Assembly: GCA_034044135.1 (NCBI GenBank)
Contig: CP139021.1
Span: 1,999,635-2,063,634 of the forward strand
Origin: Flammeovirgaceae bacterium SG7u.111
Lineage (GTDB): Bacteria; Bacteroidota; Bacteroidia; Cytophagales; Flammeovirgaceae
Direction: 5' to 3'
DNA: 64,000 nt
Position numbers and translations under genes: made by a program. Each line of letters opens with the position of its first letter. Position 1 is the stretch's first letter. The notes under the pieces were generated by a model. The model was not told the origin of the DNA and ran no database searches. It saw only the letters and a list, made by a program, of their open reading frames with translations. Shown here in pieces: positions 45,967-54,957 of this stretch.

Positions 45967-46437
45967 TTACTGCTTTTTGCTTTGCGCTTTTTTGATCCTT
46001 TCGTATTCTTCGGGGTTGGCGGCTATCCACGCTTTTTTTGCGTTGCGGTAGTTTTCCGCTTCTATGGCTGGGTCGCTGTTGGCTTCGTACTCAAAGGGGA
46101 GTGCCTTGCTTTGTTTCATTCTCGGGCCAGAAAGCAACTGCATTTGTGCCATTTGAGGCTGTGGGGCTTCCTTGCCGTTTAGGCCATAACGCTCTTCTAT
46201 AGAAGGTAACATTTCGGGGTGTTCTTTGGCTATTTCTAGTTCCATCTCTAGTCTGTGCACTGTTTCATACTGTTCGTGGATGGCTAGGCTGGTGTCTTGC
46301 ATGATTTTCATGCGATACTGCTCTACTAGTTCATTGAGCTTTGTTTGGTCAAGTTTAGTTCCCTTGCTAGGGTTTTCTTGTGAAAAGGCGATAGTGGAGA
46401 TAAAGAACGATAACAAGGTAATTAATGTAAGTCTCAT
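45967..46437 (-). CDS. Small secreted protein, unknown
   Basis: 156 residues with a signal peptide (1-19, ending TIAFSQ). The mature protein is highly charged and helical, with coiled-coil-like spacing (LDQTKLNELVEQYRMKIMQD, VHRLEMELEIAKEHPEM), and ends in a Lys/Gln tail. No domain was recognised. It lies 138 bases upstream of the giant gene's start on the same strand, so the two could be transcribed together, but no functional link is visible. Confidence 0.75.
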   Translation of the reverse strand: MRLTLITLLSFFISTIAFSQENPSKGTKLDQTKLNELVEQYRMKIMQDTSLAIHEQYETVHRLEMELEIAKEHPEMLPSIEERYGLNGKEAPQPQMAQMQLLSGPRMKQSKALPFEYEANSDPAIEAENYRNAKKAWIAANPEEYERIKKAQSKKQ

Positions 46438-46853
46438 TAGATAAGTGCAATTTTATGGTTGAAAAAAACAATTTATAACCCAATCTAATGTGCATTCTGT
46501 TTTGTAGCAAACCTTACACAGGTAACAAATGTTAATGTTGCGAGATGTTTTGAATTTTACAGATGAAAGGTGTTGCGCTTAGAGAGACTTAGGTGAAAAT
46601 CTCCCTAATTTTAGGGAGATAGACCTTGTGCATTACTTCAACATACCCAGTTGAGTTGGCTCAAGTGCCCAAACTCTTCTTTCCATATACAAATTGATAT
46701 TGTCCAAGACAGCCTTTCTCCATAAATTCTTTAGAAAATTCGATTCTTACCTTGAAGCTCTTAAAAAAAAGACGGTGCTAATTGAAATGTTAGGCAGACA
46801 TTGAAATCGATTTGCTTGCCTATATTGCATTGATAATTATCATAAAATTCTAC
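46438..46853. other. Spacer without a gene
   Basis: 416 bases between the trmN6 stop and the start of the small secreted protein (both minus). It contains a tight palindrome ATCTCCCTAA-TT-TTAGGGAGAT at 46599-46620, without a T-run on either side. Confidence 0.5.
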
Positions 46854-47558
46854 TTAAAAAATCAAAAAATAGTCTTTCAGAAGCTGAGCGTAGGCTACTG
46901 TATAGTCTCCTGTTTTGTTTTTTACTATAAGCACTTTTTGCTGATGTGGGGTTTTCTTTCTGCCAAACTTCAACACGTATCGAGCGGGGTTTTTACCTTC
47001 TACCGTCACTATTGCCAATTTCTCTTGTAGGAACAGGTTTAGTTTTGCTGTCAGTGTTTCATATTCATTTGCCGAAAGACTGGGGACTACCACATAAAAA
47101 AGACCTTGTTCGCCGAGTAAAGAGTCTGCTTTTTTTAGTAACGTTTGGGTGCTGAGCGAATCGCTGTGGCGAGCGAGTTGGCGTTTTTGGTCGGGAGAAG
47201 CCAAGGAGCGGTGAAAATAAGGAGGGTTGCTCACGATCAGGTCGTATTTATTTTCCCCTTCAAAGGTTTTTATATCTTGCTGGTAGACGTTCAGTCTTGT
47301 TGCCCAAGGGCTGTTTTTGAAATTAGAAGTTGCTTGCGCAGAGGCTTCGGGTTCGATCTCCACAGCGTGTATGGGGCATGTGAACCGTTGGGCTAGCATC
47401 AAAGCCAAAATGCCGGTACCGGTTCCTATGTCCAAGATGGCAGAAGGGTCGGGGTGGTTTGCCCATGCTCCCAGCACAGCACTGTCCGTCCCAAACTTCA
47501 TTCCTGCCAAGGCTTGCTCTAAGCGGAACTGTTTGAATTGAAAATAGGAATTTGCCAT
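46854..47558 (-). CDS. trmN6: tRNA1(Val) (adenine-37-N6)-methyltransferase
   Basis: 234 residues. SAM-dependent methyltransferase fold with motif I ILDIGTGTGILALMLAQR (about 40-57), the acidic loop AVEIEPEAS, and the N6-adenine methylase motif IVSNPPYFHRS (about 108-118). The start FRFEQ-type segment (FKQFRLEQALAGMKFGTDS) is typical of YfiC/TrmN6. It methylates A37 of tRNA-Val in the family's characterised members. It lies 77 bases downstream of the DoxX gene on the same strand. Confidence 0.92.
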   Translation of the reverse strand: MANSYFQFKQFRLEQALAGMKFGTDSAVLGAWANHPDPSAILDIGTGTGILALMLAQRFTCPIHAVEIEPEASAQATSNFKNSPWATRLNVYQQDIKTFEGENKYDLIVSNPPYFHRSLASPDQKRQLARHSDSLSTQTLLKKADSLLGEQGLFYVVVPSLSANEYETLTAKLNLFLQEKLAIVTVEGKNPARYVLKFGRKKTPHQQKVLIVKNKTGDYTVAYAQLLKDYFLIF

Positions 47559-47635
47559 ATGTTGGTTTTATACTAAGGCACAAAAAAACCTGTGAAATCC
47601 ACAGGTTTGAACAAGTTGCAAAGTAAATACTTTGT

Positions 47636-48064
47636 CTAATATCTTCTCGACTGTTGGAACATGCCGTCGATGCCGTACTTGCCAGAGCCGGTTATCAGCA
47701 AGGCTATAGCTACAACAAAATAGAGGATAGCTTTTTCTTTGATGCTGTATGAATCAGGGCCGTGGCGCAAGAAAGCGGCAACTCCCATGGTAATTGCTAA
47801 GAAAAACGCGGAAGGTCTAGTAAACAAACCAAGGGCAATGAAAAGACCGCCTACAAATTCGGAAAGACCAGCTGCCCAAGCAAAAATTTCAGGTAGGGGA
47901 AAGCCTAGTTGTTTGGTGCTATTGATGAAGCCAAGGCTTGGGGGCAATTTGCCAAGACCATGGGCAAAAACCATAGACAAGCCAAAATATATTCGAAGTA
48001 GAAGTAAGCTGAAGTTTATAGAAGATGATTGAGTTTGGGCAGTCCCCATTAAAAAATCGCGCAT
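47636..48064 (-). CDS. DoxX-family membrane protein
   Basis: 142 residues, four hydrophobic helices (about 20-40, 60-80, 85-105, 115-132). Typical DoxX segments: LLLRIYFGLSMVFAHGLGKL, FAWAAGLSEFVGGLFIALGL and FTRPSAFFLAITM. DoxX-type proteins are inner-membrane proteins linked to redox or quinone-associated functions, mostly uncharacterised. An internal ATG (MGTAQTQSS) six codons in is an alternative start. It is probably co-transcribed with trmN6. Confidence 0.9.
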   Translation of the reverse strand: MRDFLMGTAQTQSSSINFSLLLLRIYFGLSMVFAHGLGKLPPSLGFINSTKQLGFPLPEIFAWAAGLSEFVGGLFIALGLFTRPSAFFLAITMGVAAFLRHGPDSYSIKEKAILYFVVAIALLITGSGKYGIDGMFQQSRRY

Positions 48065-48417
48065 AATATTTTTGTTGATGTGAAGTAAACGTCCAAAATT
48101 AGCAACTATCTGTTAGAGATAAAAGCGATGTTAAATCAATGCCACATATATCACTATTTATAGTGATATTCTTTTGCCCAAAAATAAACTTCAAAAGGTT
48201 AAAAAATAAGGATTGAAGCTAAAAATAAGATCTATGTCATAGAAGAAAGATTACAAAATGTATTTGATTGCCCTTCTTATCTGCCTAGCTTTGCAGACAA
48301 AAAAAAGAGTATTGCTGTGGTTGGGATTCAACTTTTTGAAAACCAATTGATTAATGAACTATCTTCTTTTGAAATGGTTTTATATTATTACAAGCCAAGG
48401 CTTAAATCACTCATCAA
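48065..48417. other. Divergent promoter spacer
   Basis: 353 bases between DoxX (minus) and the TonB-dependent receptor (plus). I looked for a cobalamin riboswitch and a Fur box, because of the receptor, and saw neither. Confidence 0.45.
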
Positions 48418-50253
48418 ATGAAAAAAAATCTACTATTACTAATCTTTTTTTTACTCGGTTTTTTTGCTGTTAATGCCCAAACCGATACCACGACTACCAT
48501 CATTTTGGAAGATGTAGTGATTGAAAGCAACCGTCTTTCTGTTCCTTTTCCCGAAACTTCACGTACCTTGGAAGTGCTTACGAAGCAGTCGCTAAAGAAC
48601 TTGCCTGTACAAAGTGTGGTGGAAGTGCTTACGTTCATTCCCGGAGTGGATATCCGCCAGCGCGGGGTGATGGGCGTACAAGCTGACCTGAGCATAAGGG
48701 GAAGCAGCTTTGAACAAACCTTGGTCCTGCTCAACGGTATGAAAATGACCGACCCGCAAACGGGACACCACGCCATGAACCTTCCTATGGATTACGATAA
48801 CGTGGAACAGATTGTGGTGCTGAAAGGGCCTGGGGCCAGAATTTATGGGCAAAATGCTTTTGCCGGAGCGGTAAACATTATTACTAAAGTTCCCCATCAG
48901 CGAGGGGTTTCTTTCAATGCTTTTGGCGGTGATTTTGGCTCATACGGAGTGCAAGCTTCTGTTGCCTTACCTTTCGAATCTAACAAACATTATATTTCTG
49001 TTTCCCGAAAGGCTTCAGATGGCTACCGTCATAATACCGACTTTTTCATCAACAATGCTTTTTATCAGTCCGAAATAGAGGCTGGAAATGGCGTGTTCAA
49101 ATTGCAAGGTGGCTATACTACCCGCGAGTTTGGGGCAAATGGATTTTATGCTTCGCCCGATGCTACAGAGCAGTGGGAAAAAGTGAAAACTGGCATGGCT
49201 GCTGTAGCTTATGAAACTACCGTAGGCAACGTCACTTTTAAGCCAAGGGTGTATTGGAGGAACAACTACGACCAGTACCAGTTTGTGAGGGGCAAGCCAG
49301 AAATTTATGAAAATATCCACAAAACCAATGTGTATGGCGCAGAGCTAAATACGAGTATAAAAAGCAAGTTGGGAACGACTGGTTTGGGTGTTGAACTAAG
49401 GAAAGAAGACATAAACAGCAGCAACTTAGGTGACTGGGAAAGGGATAATTTTGGTGTGTTTGCCGAACACCGTTTCCTTTTGGGCGAGCGCTTCGACATG
49501 ACTCCCGGTGTGTATGTAAACTGGTATTCGGACTATGGTTGGAATGCTTTTCCCGGCATAGACATGGGCTACAAAATATCGCAGAAGTTGAGGTTGTACG
49601 GAAACGTGGGTCGCTCGTTCCGTATCCCAACCTACACCGATTTGTACTACGTGGACCCTGCCAACCAAGGCAATCCTGACCTAAAGCCAGAAGAAGCTCT
49701 TTCGGGGGAAATTGGTCTGAAGCATGCTGTGAAAGGGCTTTTTGTGCAAGGAAATGTTTTTATGAGGGAAACGGATAACCTGATTGACTGGATAAAAAAT
49801 ACGCCTGATGACAAATGGAACGCTCGCAACATTACCAATTTAACAACCAAAGGGACAGAGCTTTCGGCTGAACTGTTCTTTGATGAATTGGTAGGGGAGA
49901 ACAGCTTTGTGAAATCGCTGAACGTGAGCTATGTATATATCGAAAACGAAGCAGAGGAAAGTGGCGATTACCAATCGCGCTATGCTTTGGAAAATATCCG
50001 CAACCAGTTTGTAGCAGGGCTGAGGCATAAAATTTTCAAAAATATTTACCATCAGTTCACATTTCGCTATGTGGACCGAGTGAACATGGACAACTACAAC
50101 GTGGCCGATTCGAGGATTAGCTGGCAACCAAGCACCTACATGGTATATGTGGAGGCAACCAACATCTTCGATGCCCAATACACCGAAGTAAACCTAGTGC
50201 CCATGCCTGGGCGTTGGTTCAGGGCTGGTGTAAAGCTGAACTTTGGGTTTTAA
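48418..50253 (+). CDS. TonB-dependent outer-membrane receptor
   Basis: 611 residues, shorter than SusC-type receptors. Signal peptide 1-20 (ends AVNAQ); no carboxypeptidase-regulatory domain. Plug domain about 35-160: VEVLTFIPGVDIRQRG, LSIRGSSFEQTLVLLNGMKM, VEQIVVLKGPGARIYGQNAF and AGAVNIITK. The C-terminal barrel ends in VKLNFGF with terminal Phe, as required for Bam insertion. It takes up a large or scarce substrate using TonB energy; the ligand is unknown (a vitamin B12 or siderophore type is possible by plug style, but no regulatory site supports it). No SusD partner, so not a PUL pair. Confidence 0.93.
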   Translation: MKKNLLLLIFFLLGFFAVNAQTDTTTTIILEDVVIESNRLSVPFPETSRTLEVLTKQSLKNLPVQSVVEVLTFIPGVDIRQRGVMGVQADLSIRGSSFEQTLVLLNGMKMTDPQTGHHAMNLPMDYDNVEQIVVLKGPGARIYGQNAFAGAVNIITKVPHQRGVSFNAFGGDFGSYGVQASVALPFESNKHYISVSRKASDGYRHNTDFFINNAFYQSEIEAGNGVFKLQGGYTTREFGANGFYASPDATEQWEKVKTGMAAVAYETTVGNVTFKPRVYWRNNYDQYQFVRGKPEIYENIHKTNVYGAELNTSIKSKLGTTGLGVELRKEDINSSNLGDWERDNFGVFAEHRFLLGERFDMTPGVYVNWYSDYGWNAFPGIDMGYKISQKLRLYGNVGRSFRIPTYTDLYYVDPANQGNPDLKPEEALSGEIGLKHAVKGLFVQGNVFMRETDNLIDWIKNTPDDKWNARNITNLTTKGTELSAELFFDELVGENSFVKSLNVSYVYIENEAEESGDYQSRYALENIRNQFVAGLRHKIFKNIYHQFTFRYVDRVNMDNYNVADSRISWQPSTYMVYVEATNIFDAQYTEVNLVPMPGRWFRAGVKLNFGF

Positions 50254-50496
50254 AAAATAGCTTTTCAGAGTATGAAGTCGCAGCTTTTTTTGTGTTTTTC
50301 CTCATTTGGGTAAATGGACAATTGTAACCATACAATGAGATTCTGTGGGGGGAAACCTAATCCAATATTTTATTTAACCCTCTGGAGCTGATTGAAAATA
50401 GGTGTTAGAAATAAACAACATAGCTAGTAACACTGTTGAAAAAAACAAATAACATTTGACCAAGCCGTGTATTTTAAAACATCTAAATCAATAGAA

Positions 50497-51723
50497 ATGT
50501 ATTTGAAACTAACTGTAGTTATTTGGTGTGCCTTTCTTTTTATGTCAATCCATGTTGACACTTTAGCACAAAGCGATTACACCACTATAACAGGAAAAAT
50601 ACTTAACAAGAAAACGAAGGAGCCTATACCATTTGCCTCAATTTATTTGAAAAACACGTCCAACGGGACAAGATCCAATAGTGAAGGCGTCTTTGTCTTT
50701 CACATTCCTAAAAACCTTCACAATGTAAATGTTGTGGTTTCGAGCATTGGCTACAATGCGGTTGAGCGGCTTCCTTCAGTGTTTGAAAAAGAGAATGTCA
50801 TATACCTAGAGGAATCGGTTTTAGAATTAAATGAAGTGGTGATTAGCGCAGAAGAACAACTTACCGCCAAACAAATTATAAAAAGAGCTTATAAATTATT
50901 GGAAGAAAATTATCCAACTAGTGAATATATACTTGAAGGGTTTATTAGAGATCTTCAGAACGAAGATAGTTCTTATGTAGAATTTCTAGAGTGTGCGGTT
51001 AAGTTAAAATACCAGAAATACAACGTGAAATTTGAGCCACAAGTGGAATTGCAAGAAGTGAGACGAAGTTTTATAGCTAACAAAAATCCTTGGAACGATG
51101 AGTGGGACCGTAAAAACTTGATTTTTGATATAATAGAAGATGATTTTATAAGGTTCAATTATGGTCCAATTAAAGTTAAGAAAGGCTGGGACTACGAAGT
51201 TGAATCTGTGTTGCCATTTGGCAATAGTTATGTATATAAAATCAATGCTGGAAATAAAGGAAATAGTAAAGCTGTACTGTTTATTGATATTGATACTTTT
51301 GCGTTTGTAAGAATTGAATATAGCCGCTCAATGCGTAATGGGAAGTATTACTCGCGAAGACTTTCCAATGGGCAACAAGAAAAGTCATATAACCTTGTTG
51401 TTGAGTATCAGGAATATAAGGGCAAATGGTATTTAAAGTATCAGAAAGAAGAAGATTCTTGGAGTATATTTAAGGGTTTGGAATCTGATGAACTATTGTT
51501 TACTAAATACCCTAAAAAAGAGCTTTTTATAAATAAAATAATTGCTGAAAATGTCAACCAATATCTTTTCAATAAGAACCTTGTAATTAGTAAGAGTGTA
51601 GAAAGCCAAGCGAAACCCTATAATCCAGAATTTTGGGAACACTATAATGCTCCAGCTCAGACGTATGAATTGAGTAAAATAGAGGAGTTTTTAAAGCAGG
51701 CAACCAATTCTGCTAAAGAATAA
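50497..51723 (+). CDS. Carboxypeptidase-regulatory-like domain protein (DUF5686-like)
   Basis: About 408 residues. The frame extends to a GTG at 50467, but the ATG at 50497 opens the signal peptide MYLKLTVVIW. Residues 30-110 form a CarboxypepD_reg domain (ITGKILNKKTKEPIPFASIY, GTRSNSEGVFVFHI, VVVSSIGYNAVE), then EVVISAEEQLTAKQIIKRAY, a linker typical of the DUF5686 family, and a beta-rich C-terminal part. No full C-terminal barrel is present, so it is shorter than the DUF5686 proteins of about 800 residues. Likely outer-membrane associated; function unknown. Confidence 0.82.
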   Translation: MYLKLTVVIWCAFLFMSIHVDTLAQSDYTTITGKILNKKTKEPIPFASIYLKNTSNGTRSNSEGVFVFHIPKNLHNVNVVVSSIGYNAVERLPSVFEKENVIYLEESVLELNEVVISAEEQLTAKQIIKRAYKLLEENYPTSEYILEGFIRDLQNEDSSYVEFLECAVKLKYQKYNVKFEPQVELQEVRRSFIANKNPWNDEWDRKNLIFDIIEDDFIRFNYGPIKVKKGWDYEVESVLPFGNSYVYKINAGNKGNSKAVLFIDIDTFAFVRIEYSRSMRNGKYYSRRLSNGQQEKSYNLVVEYQEYKGKWYLKYQKEEDSWSIFKGLESDELLFTKYPKKELFINKIIAENVNQYLFNKNLVISKSVESQAKPYNPEFWEHYNAPAQTYELSKIEEFLKQATNSAKE

Positions 51724-52053
51724 ATAAATTTTAGTTAAACACTATTCTCGAAACTGGGAATAGTGTTTAACTAAAATTTAGTGCACAAAAAGGAAATATA
51801 AAATAGATGATCTGCATCTCCACCAGGTCTGTCCCTTCTCAGAGTATTTTTTTTGATAGTCATTGACTTGAGGATTAGTAAACGTAGAGAAAAGCAATCA
51901 TTTGTCTAAAATTACGGTTTACAGAACTTCTATAGGGACTATACTAGCTCCAAAAATAATTCCCAAAGAATCAATCAATTTATCTGAACAAAAAACCATT
52001 TTTGGCCTTATAGAAAAACTATAGTCAATTGACTTTTCACATAGACTAAAACA
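51724..52053. other. Spacer with a long hairpin
   Basis: 330 bases. The first 57 are the 23-bp hairpin listed separately; the remainder has no feature that I can support. Confidence 0.45.
51725..51780. terminator. Perfect 23-bp AT-rich hairpin after the DUF5686-like gene
   Basis: Arms 51725-51747 and 51758-51780 are exact reverse complements (TAAATTTTAGTTAAACAC and on), 10-base loop. It begins two bases after the stop codon. There is no T-run beyond the stem, but the outer arm itself ends AAAATTTA, so it may still terminate or protect the mRNA 3' end. Confidence 0.7.
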
Positions 52054-53148
52054 ATGAAAATATACTCTTGTCAAAACTGTGGGAACTCTCTTTATTTTGA
52101 GAACACAAGTTGCTTAAAATGCAAGTATTCGGTAGGTTTTATGCCCGAAGAGTTTTCCCTGTTAACGCTTCGCCCTTTCGACCAAAATGGTGTTTTTTCT
52201 AAGGTCAAAAACCATCGCAAAAAATATAAATACTGTGAAAACCACCAGCATGGAGTTTGTAATTGGTTGATACCTGCCCACCAAGACAAACCATATTGCA
52301 GAGCCTGTGAGTTGAACAATATAGTGCCACCGCTCAACGACGATGAAGTGAAAACGAAATGGGAAGGGATAGAAAAAGCAAAGCACCGTTTGGCGTATTC
52401 TCTGCTTAAGTTGAACCTGCCTTTATATCCAAAAGATGAAGATTCAGAAGTAGATAATGGAGGGCTTGCTTTCGATTTTCTTTCCCCAAAATACACCGAA
52501 AAACCAGTAATGACGGGGCATGCCAATGGGCTGATTACCATAAATATAGTAGAAGCAAATGAGGCGGAAATGGTAAAAAACAAGGTGGAAATGGGTGAGA
52601 AGTACCGTACGCTTTTGGGGCATTTTAGGCACGAAGTAGGCCATTATTACTGGGAAGTACTGATTAGGGATAATCCGAAAAACTTGGCAAAATTCCGCCT
52701 GCTTTTTGGCGATGAGCGGGAGAGTTACCAAGAAGCACTAAAAGTTTATTACAGCATAGTGACGCCCAAAACCTGGACGGAAGAATACATTAGCAAGTAT
52801 GCTACAGCTCACCCTTGGGAAGATTGGGCGGAGACTTGGGCGCATTATCTCCACATTATGGATACCTTGGAGACGGCGAGTTATTTCAATATTGCCATAA
52901 AGCCGAAGGGGGTAAAGCGGCTGCTTATGAGCACCAGTTCTATCCCCGATCCGTACAAAATCAAGGATTTCCAAAAGATAGTAGATATGTGGTTCCCTTT
53001 GTCGTTTGCGGTGAACAGCCTCAACAGAAGCATGGGCTACCAAGATTTTTACCCGTTTGTTTTTTCAAATAAGATCATAGAAAAACTGTCTTTTATCCAT
53101 GAAGTAACGCACCAGCCTAGGGTACTAAGGCATCTGTCAGGAGCATAG
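52054..53148 (+). CDS. Putative zinc-binding metallopeptidase with zinc ribbon
   Basis: 364 residues. An N-terminal zinc ribbon (CQNCGNSLYFENTSCLKC, residues 5-22) is followed by two further Cys pairs (CENHQHGVC, CRAC). The middle has a zincin-type HExxH motif (HFRHEVGHYYW, about 190-200), and WAETWAHYLHIMDTL supplies a possible third ligand. This matches the family annotated as putative zinc-binding metallopeptidase (Peptidase_Mx with zinc-ribbon_6). Cytosolic, no signal peptide; substrate unknown. The next gene starts 35 bases later, so one transcription unit is likely. Confidence 0.88.
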   Translation: MKIYSCQNCGNSLYFENTSCLKCKYSVGFMPEEFSLLTLRPFDQNGVFSKVKNHRKKYKYCENHQHGVCNWLIPAHQDKPYCRACELNNIVPPLNDDEVKTKWEGIEKAKHRLAYSLLKLNLPLYPKDEDSEVDNGGLAFDFLSPKYTEKPVMTGHANGLITINIVEANEAEMVKNKVEMGEKYRTLLGHFRHEVGHYYWEVLIRDNPKNLAKFRLLFGDERESYQEALKVYYSIVTPKTWTEEYISKYATAHPWEDWAETWAHYLHIMDTLETASYFNIAIKPKGVKRLLMSTSSIPDPYKIKDFQKIVDMWFPLSFAVNSLNRSMGYQDFYPFVFSNKIIEKLSFIHEVTHQPRVLRHLSGA

Positions 53149-53183
53149 ATTTTTATATTTTTCACCTTTCAAATTCAGATTTT

Positions 53184-53474
53184 ATGTTTATCGTATCATT
53201 GACCTACAAAGTGCCTATAGAGCGTGTAGAGGAGGAGTTGGCAAACCATGTAAGTTATTTGAAAGAGCAATATGCTCTGGGTACTTTCCACGCTTCGGGC
53301 AGGAAAGTACCCAGAACTGGCGGCGTGATCTTGTCGCAGCTCAAGGACAAGGAACAACAACAAGAGGCATTGGAAAAAGACCCATTTTATATCCACGAAT
53401 TAGCAGATTACAGCATCACAGAATTCATCCCAACCATGACCAGTAAAGAGTTAGAGTGCTTGTTGGAAGGGTAA
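53184..53474 (+). CDS. YciI-like protein
   Basis: 96 residues, matching the YciI/dimeric alpha+beta barrel family: MFIVSLTYKVPIERVEEELA, HVSYLKEQYALGTFHASGRK, and EKDPFYIHELADYSITEF. The conserved His and Asp (H22 and D in KDPF) form the putative active site. YciI-family proteins are mostly uncharacterised. It sits between the metallopeptidase and a methyltransferase on the same strand with short gaps (35 and 45 bases), suggesting a three-gene unit. Confidence 0.88.
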   Translation: MFIVSLTYKVPIERVEEELANHVSYLKEQYALGTFHASGRKVPRTGGVILSQLKDKEQQQEALEKDPFYIHELADYSITEFIPTMTSKELECLLEG

Positions 53475-53519
53475 GGACTGTGCTTTGTGTTTTGGTTTCA
53501 ATCTATTCAACAAAAGAAA

Positions 53520-54230
53520 ATGAGTAAGGAAAAAATAATTTCCGCCTATGAAAGTATGGCGGAAAGCTATAATGACAAGATTGATCACAAACCGCATAAT
53601 GCTTATTACGATCGTCCGAATACCCTTGGGCTGATACCTGATGTGGATGGTAAAACAGTGCTTGATGCAGCTTGCGGACCGGGGAAATATGCAGAAATTC
53701 TACTTTCCCAAGGCGCAACCGTTACAGGGTTCGATATAAGCCCACAGATGGTAAAATTTGCCAAGGAACGTAACAAAGGGAAAGGCGAGTTTTTTGTCCA
53801 TGACCTTACCCAACCTTTCTCTAGCTTAGAAGATGAATCTTTTGATATAGTGCTATGTGCCTTAGCGATGCATTATGTAGAAGATTGGAAGCAGACCATT
53901 CAGGAGTTTTGCAGGGTGCTCAAGCCTTCGGGGCAATTGATTATTTCTATAGAACATCCTTTTTTCGAATTTAACTATTTCAACTCGACGAAGTATTTTG
54001 AGGTAGAGCCAGTGAAGTGTACTTGGCAGGGCTTTGGAAAACCTATTGAGGTAAATAGTTTCAGAAGACCCCTCGGCGAATGCCTCATTCCCCTTACGGA
54101 CAATGGGTTTTATATAGATAAACTGATAGAGCCAAAGCCTGTTGACGAATTTGAAAAACTTGATCCAAAGCATTTTAAGGAGCTAAATGAGTTTCCCGCA
54201 TTCATGTGCATAAAGGCGGTGAAGAAATGA
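53520..54230 (+). CDS. Class I SAM-dependent methyltransferase
   Basis: About 236 residues from the ATG at 53520; the frame extends to a GTG at 53487, which has no support. Motif I is VLDAACGPGKYAEILLSQGA (about 47-66), followed by GFDISPQMVKFAKERN and DIVLCALAMHYVEDW (motif II area), then LKPSGQLIISIEHPFFEF. This is the Methyltransf_11/25 type; the acceptor is unknown. It is the last gene of the probable metallopeptidase-YciI-methyltransferase unit, ending just before the insertion-sequence zone. Confidence 0.92.
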   Translation: MSKEKIISAYESMAESYNDKIDHKPHNAYYDRPNTLGLIPDVDGKTVLDAACGPGKYAEILLSQGATVTGFDISPQMVKFAKERNKGKGEFFVHDLTQPFSSLEDESFDIVLCALAMHYVEDWKQTIQEFCRVLKPSGQLIISIEHPFFEFNYFNSTKYFEVEPVKCTWQGFGKPIEVNSFRRPLGECLIPLTDNGFYIDKLIEPKPVDEFEKLDPKHFKELNEFPAFMCIKAVKK

Positions 54231-54348
54231 TTTTTTGAAGAACTTATTTAGAGTATGTTTAAATTTTTAGGTAAATTGGTTTAAGTCTCCTCTGCCAGAA
54301 ATTGTTTATGTAAGAAAATTGGTGTTTCCATCATATATTTTACCAAGG

Positions 54349-54862
54349 AATGGAAGATCGTCCATTGATAGGCTCTGTCGAAATGACCTTCGGCGGACAC
54401 TTCCAAGGCCTCCGAGACATGCACCTGCCTTGGTTATTGGCATCAGGGCTGCCCACGGCAAACTCGTCCACCTCGGCATGTCCCGTAAGCGGATGGTTAG
54501 GGCTGCTTTCCATCGCTTTTAGACTTTTCTCCTAAAATTCAGGCAGGTCTCATAATGGATGCCCAGCTCTTCGAACAAGGATAGACTCGACACGGTCTTT
54601 TTCTTACATGAGACCTGAAATATCAAATCAAAAGCACTGCGAGCAAAAACTTGACCTTATGGAACAAGGTATGGCTGGTAACCGATTCGTCATATTTGCG
54701 GTGGCGGCAACGCCTAGAGTAGGCACATATCATGGCCGCATTTCCTACAAGTAAATGCCCAAGGCCGCTACAGCCCCGATAGGTACTCCATGCTACTTAG
54801 GTCATCCACAAAACGGGCGTAAAACTCTTAGCTTTTGATTCCTGTAAAGATCATGATAAACG
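54349..54862 (-). pseudogene. Decayed IS1595-family transposase
   Basis: Minus-strand translation in shifting frames gives the IS1595 pattern in order: EFYARFVDDLSSMEYLSGL, then CRKCGH (zinc ribbon), SRRCRHRKYDESVTSHTLFH, FEELGIHYETCLNFRRKV, and HAEVDEFAVG (the DDE-type start). At least two frame changes and two or three stop codons interrupt it, and nothing after about ten residues past EVDEFAVGSPDANNQG looks like a full catalytic domain. So it is inactive and truncated. The intact IS630 element lies directly beside it, so this stretch is a landing zone for insertion sequences. Confidence 0.7.
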
Positions 54863-54887
54863 GGAGGGATGGTTTGGGACGAAAGAT

Positions 54888-54929
54888 AACCATCTCGTAG
54901 TACTGCTAGTTAAGTACTATGAGATGGTT
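54888..54929. repeat. 17-bp hairpin next to the IS630 element
   Basis: Arms AACCATCTCGTAGTACT and AGTACTATGAGATGGTT with one mismatch and an 8-base loop, ending 22 bases before the IS630 edge. It could be the original terminator of the SGNH-hydrolase gene displaced by the IS, or the end of the IS1595 remnant. Confidence 0.6.
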
Positions 54930-54957
54930 GAAGGGTATCTATCTCTTTTTTAAGTAC

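Noticed and set aside
48065-48417. Cobalamin riboswitch before the TonB-dependent receptor
   Set aside because: No conserved B12-box-like sequence was seen in the 353-base spacer.
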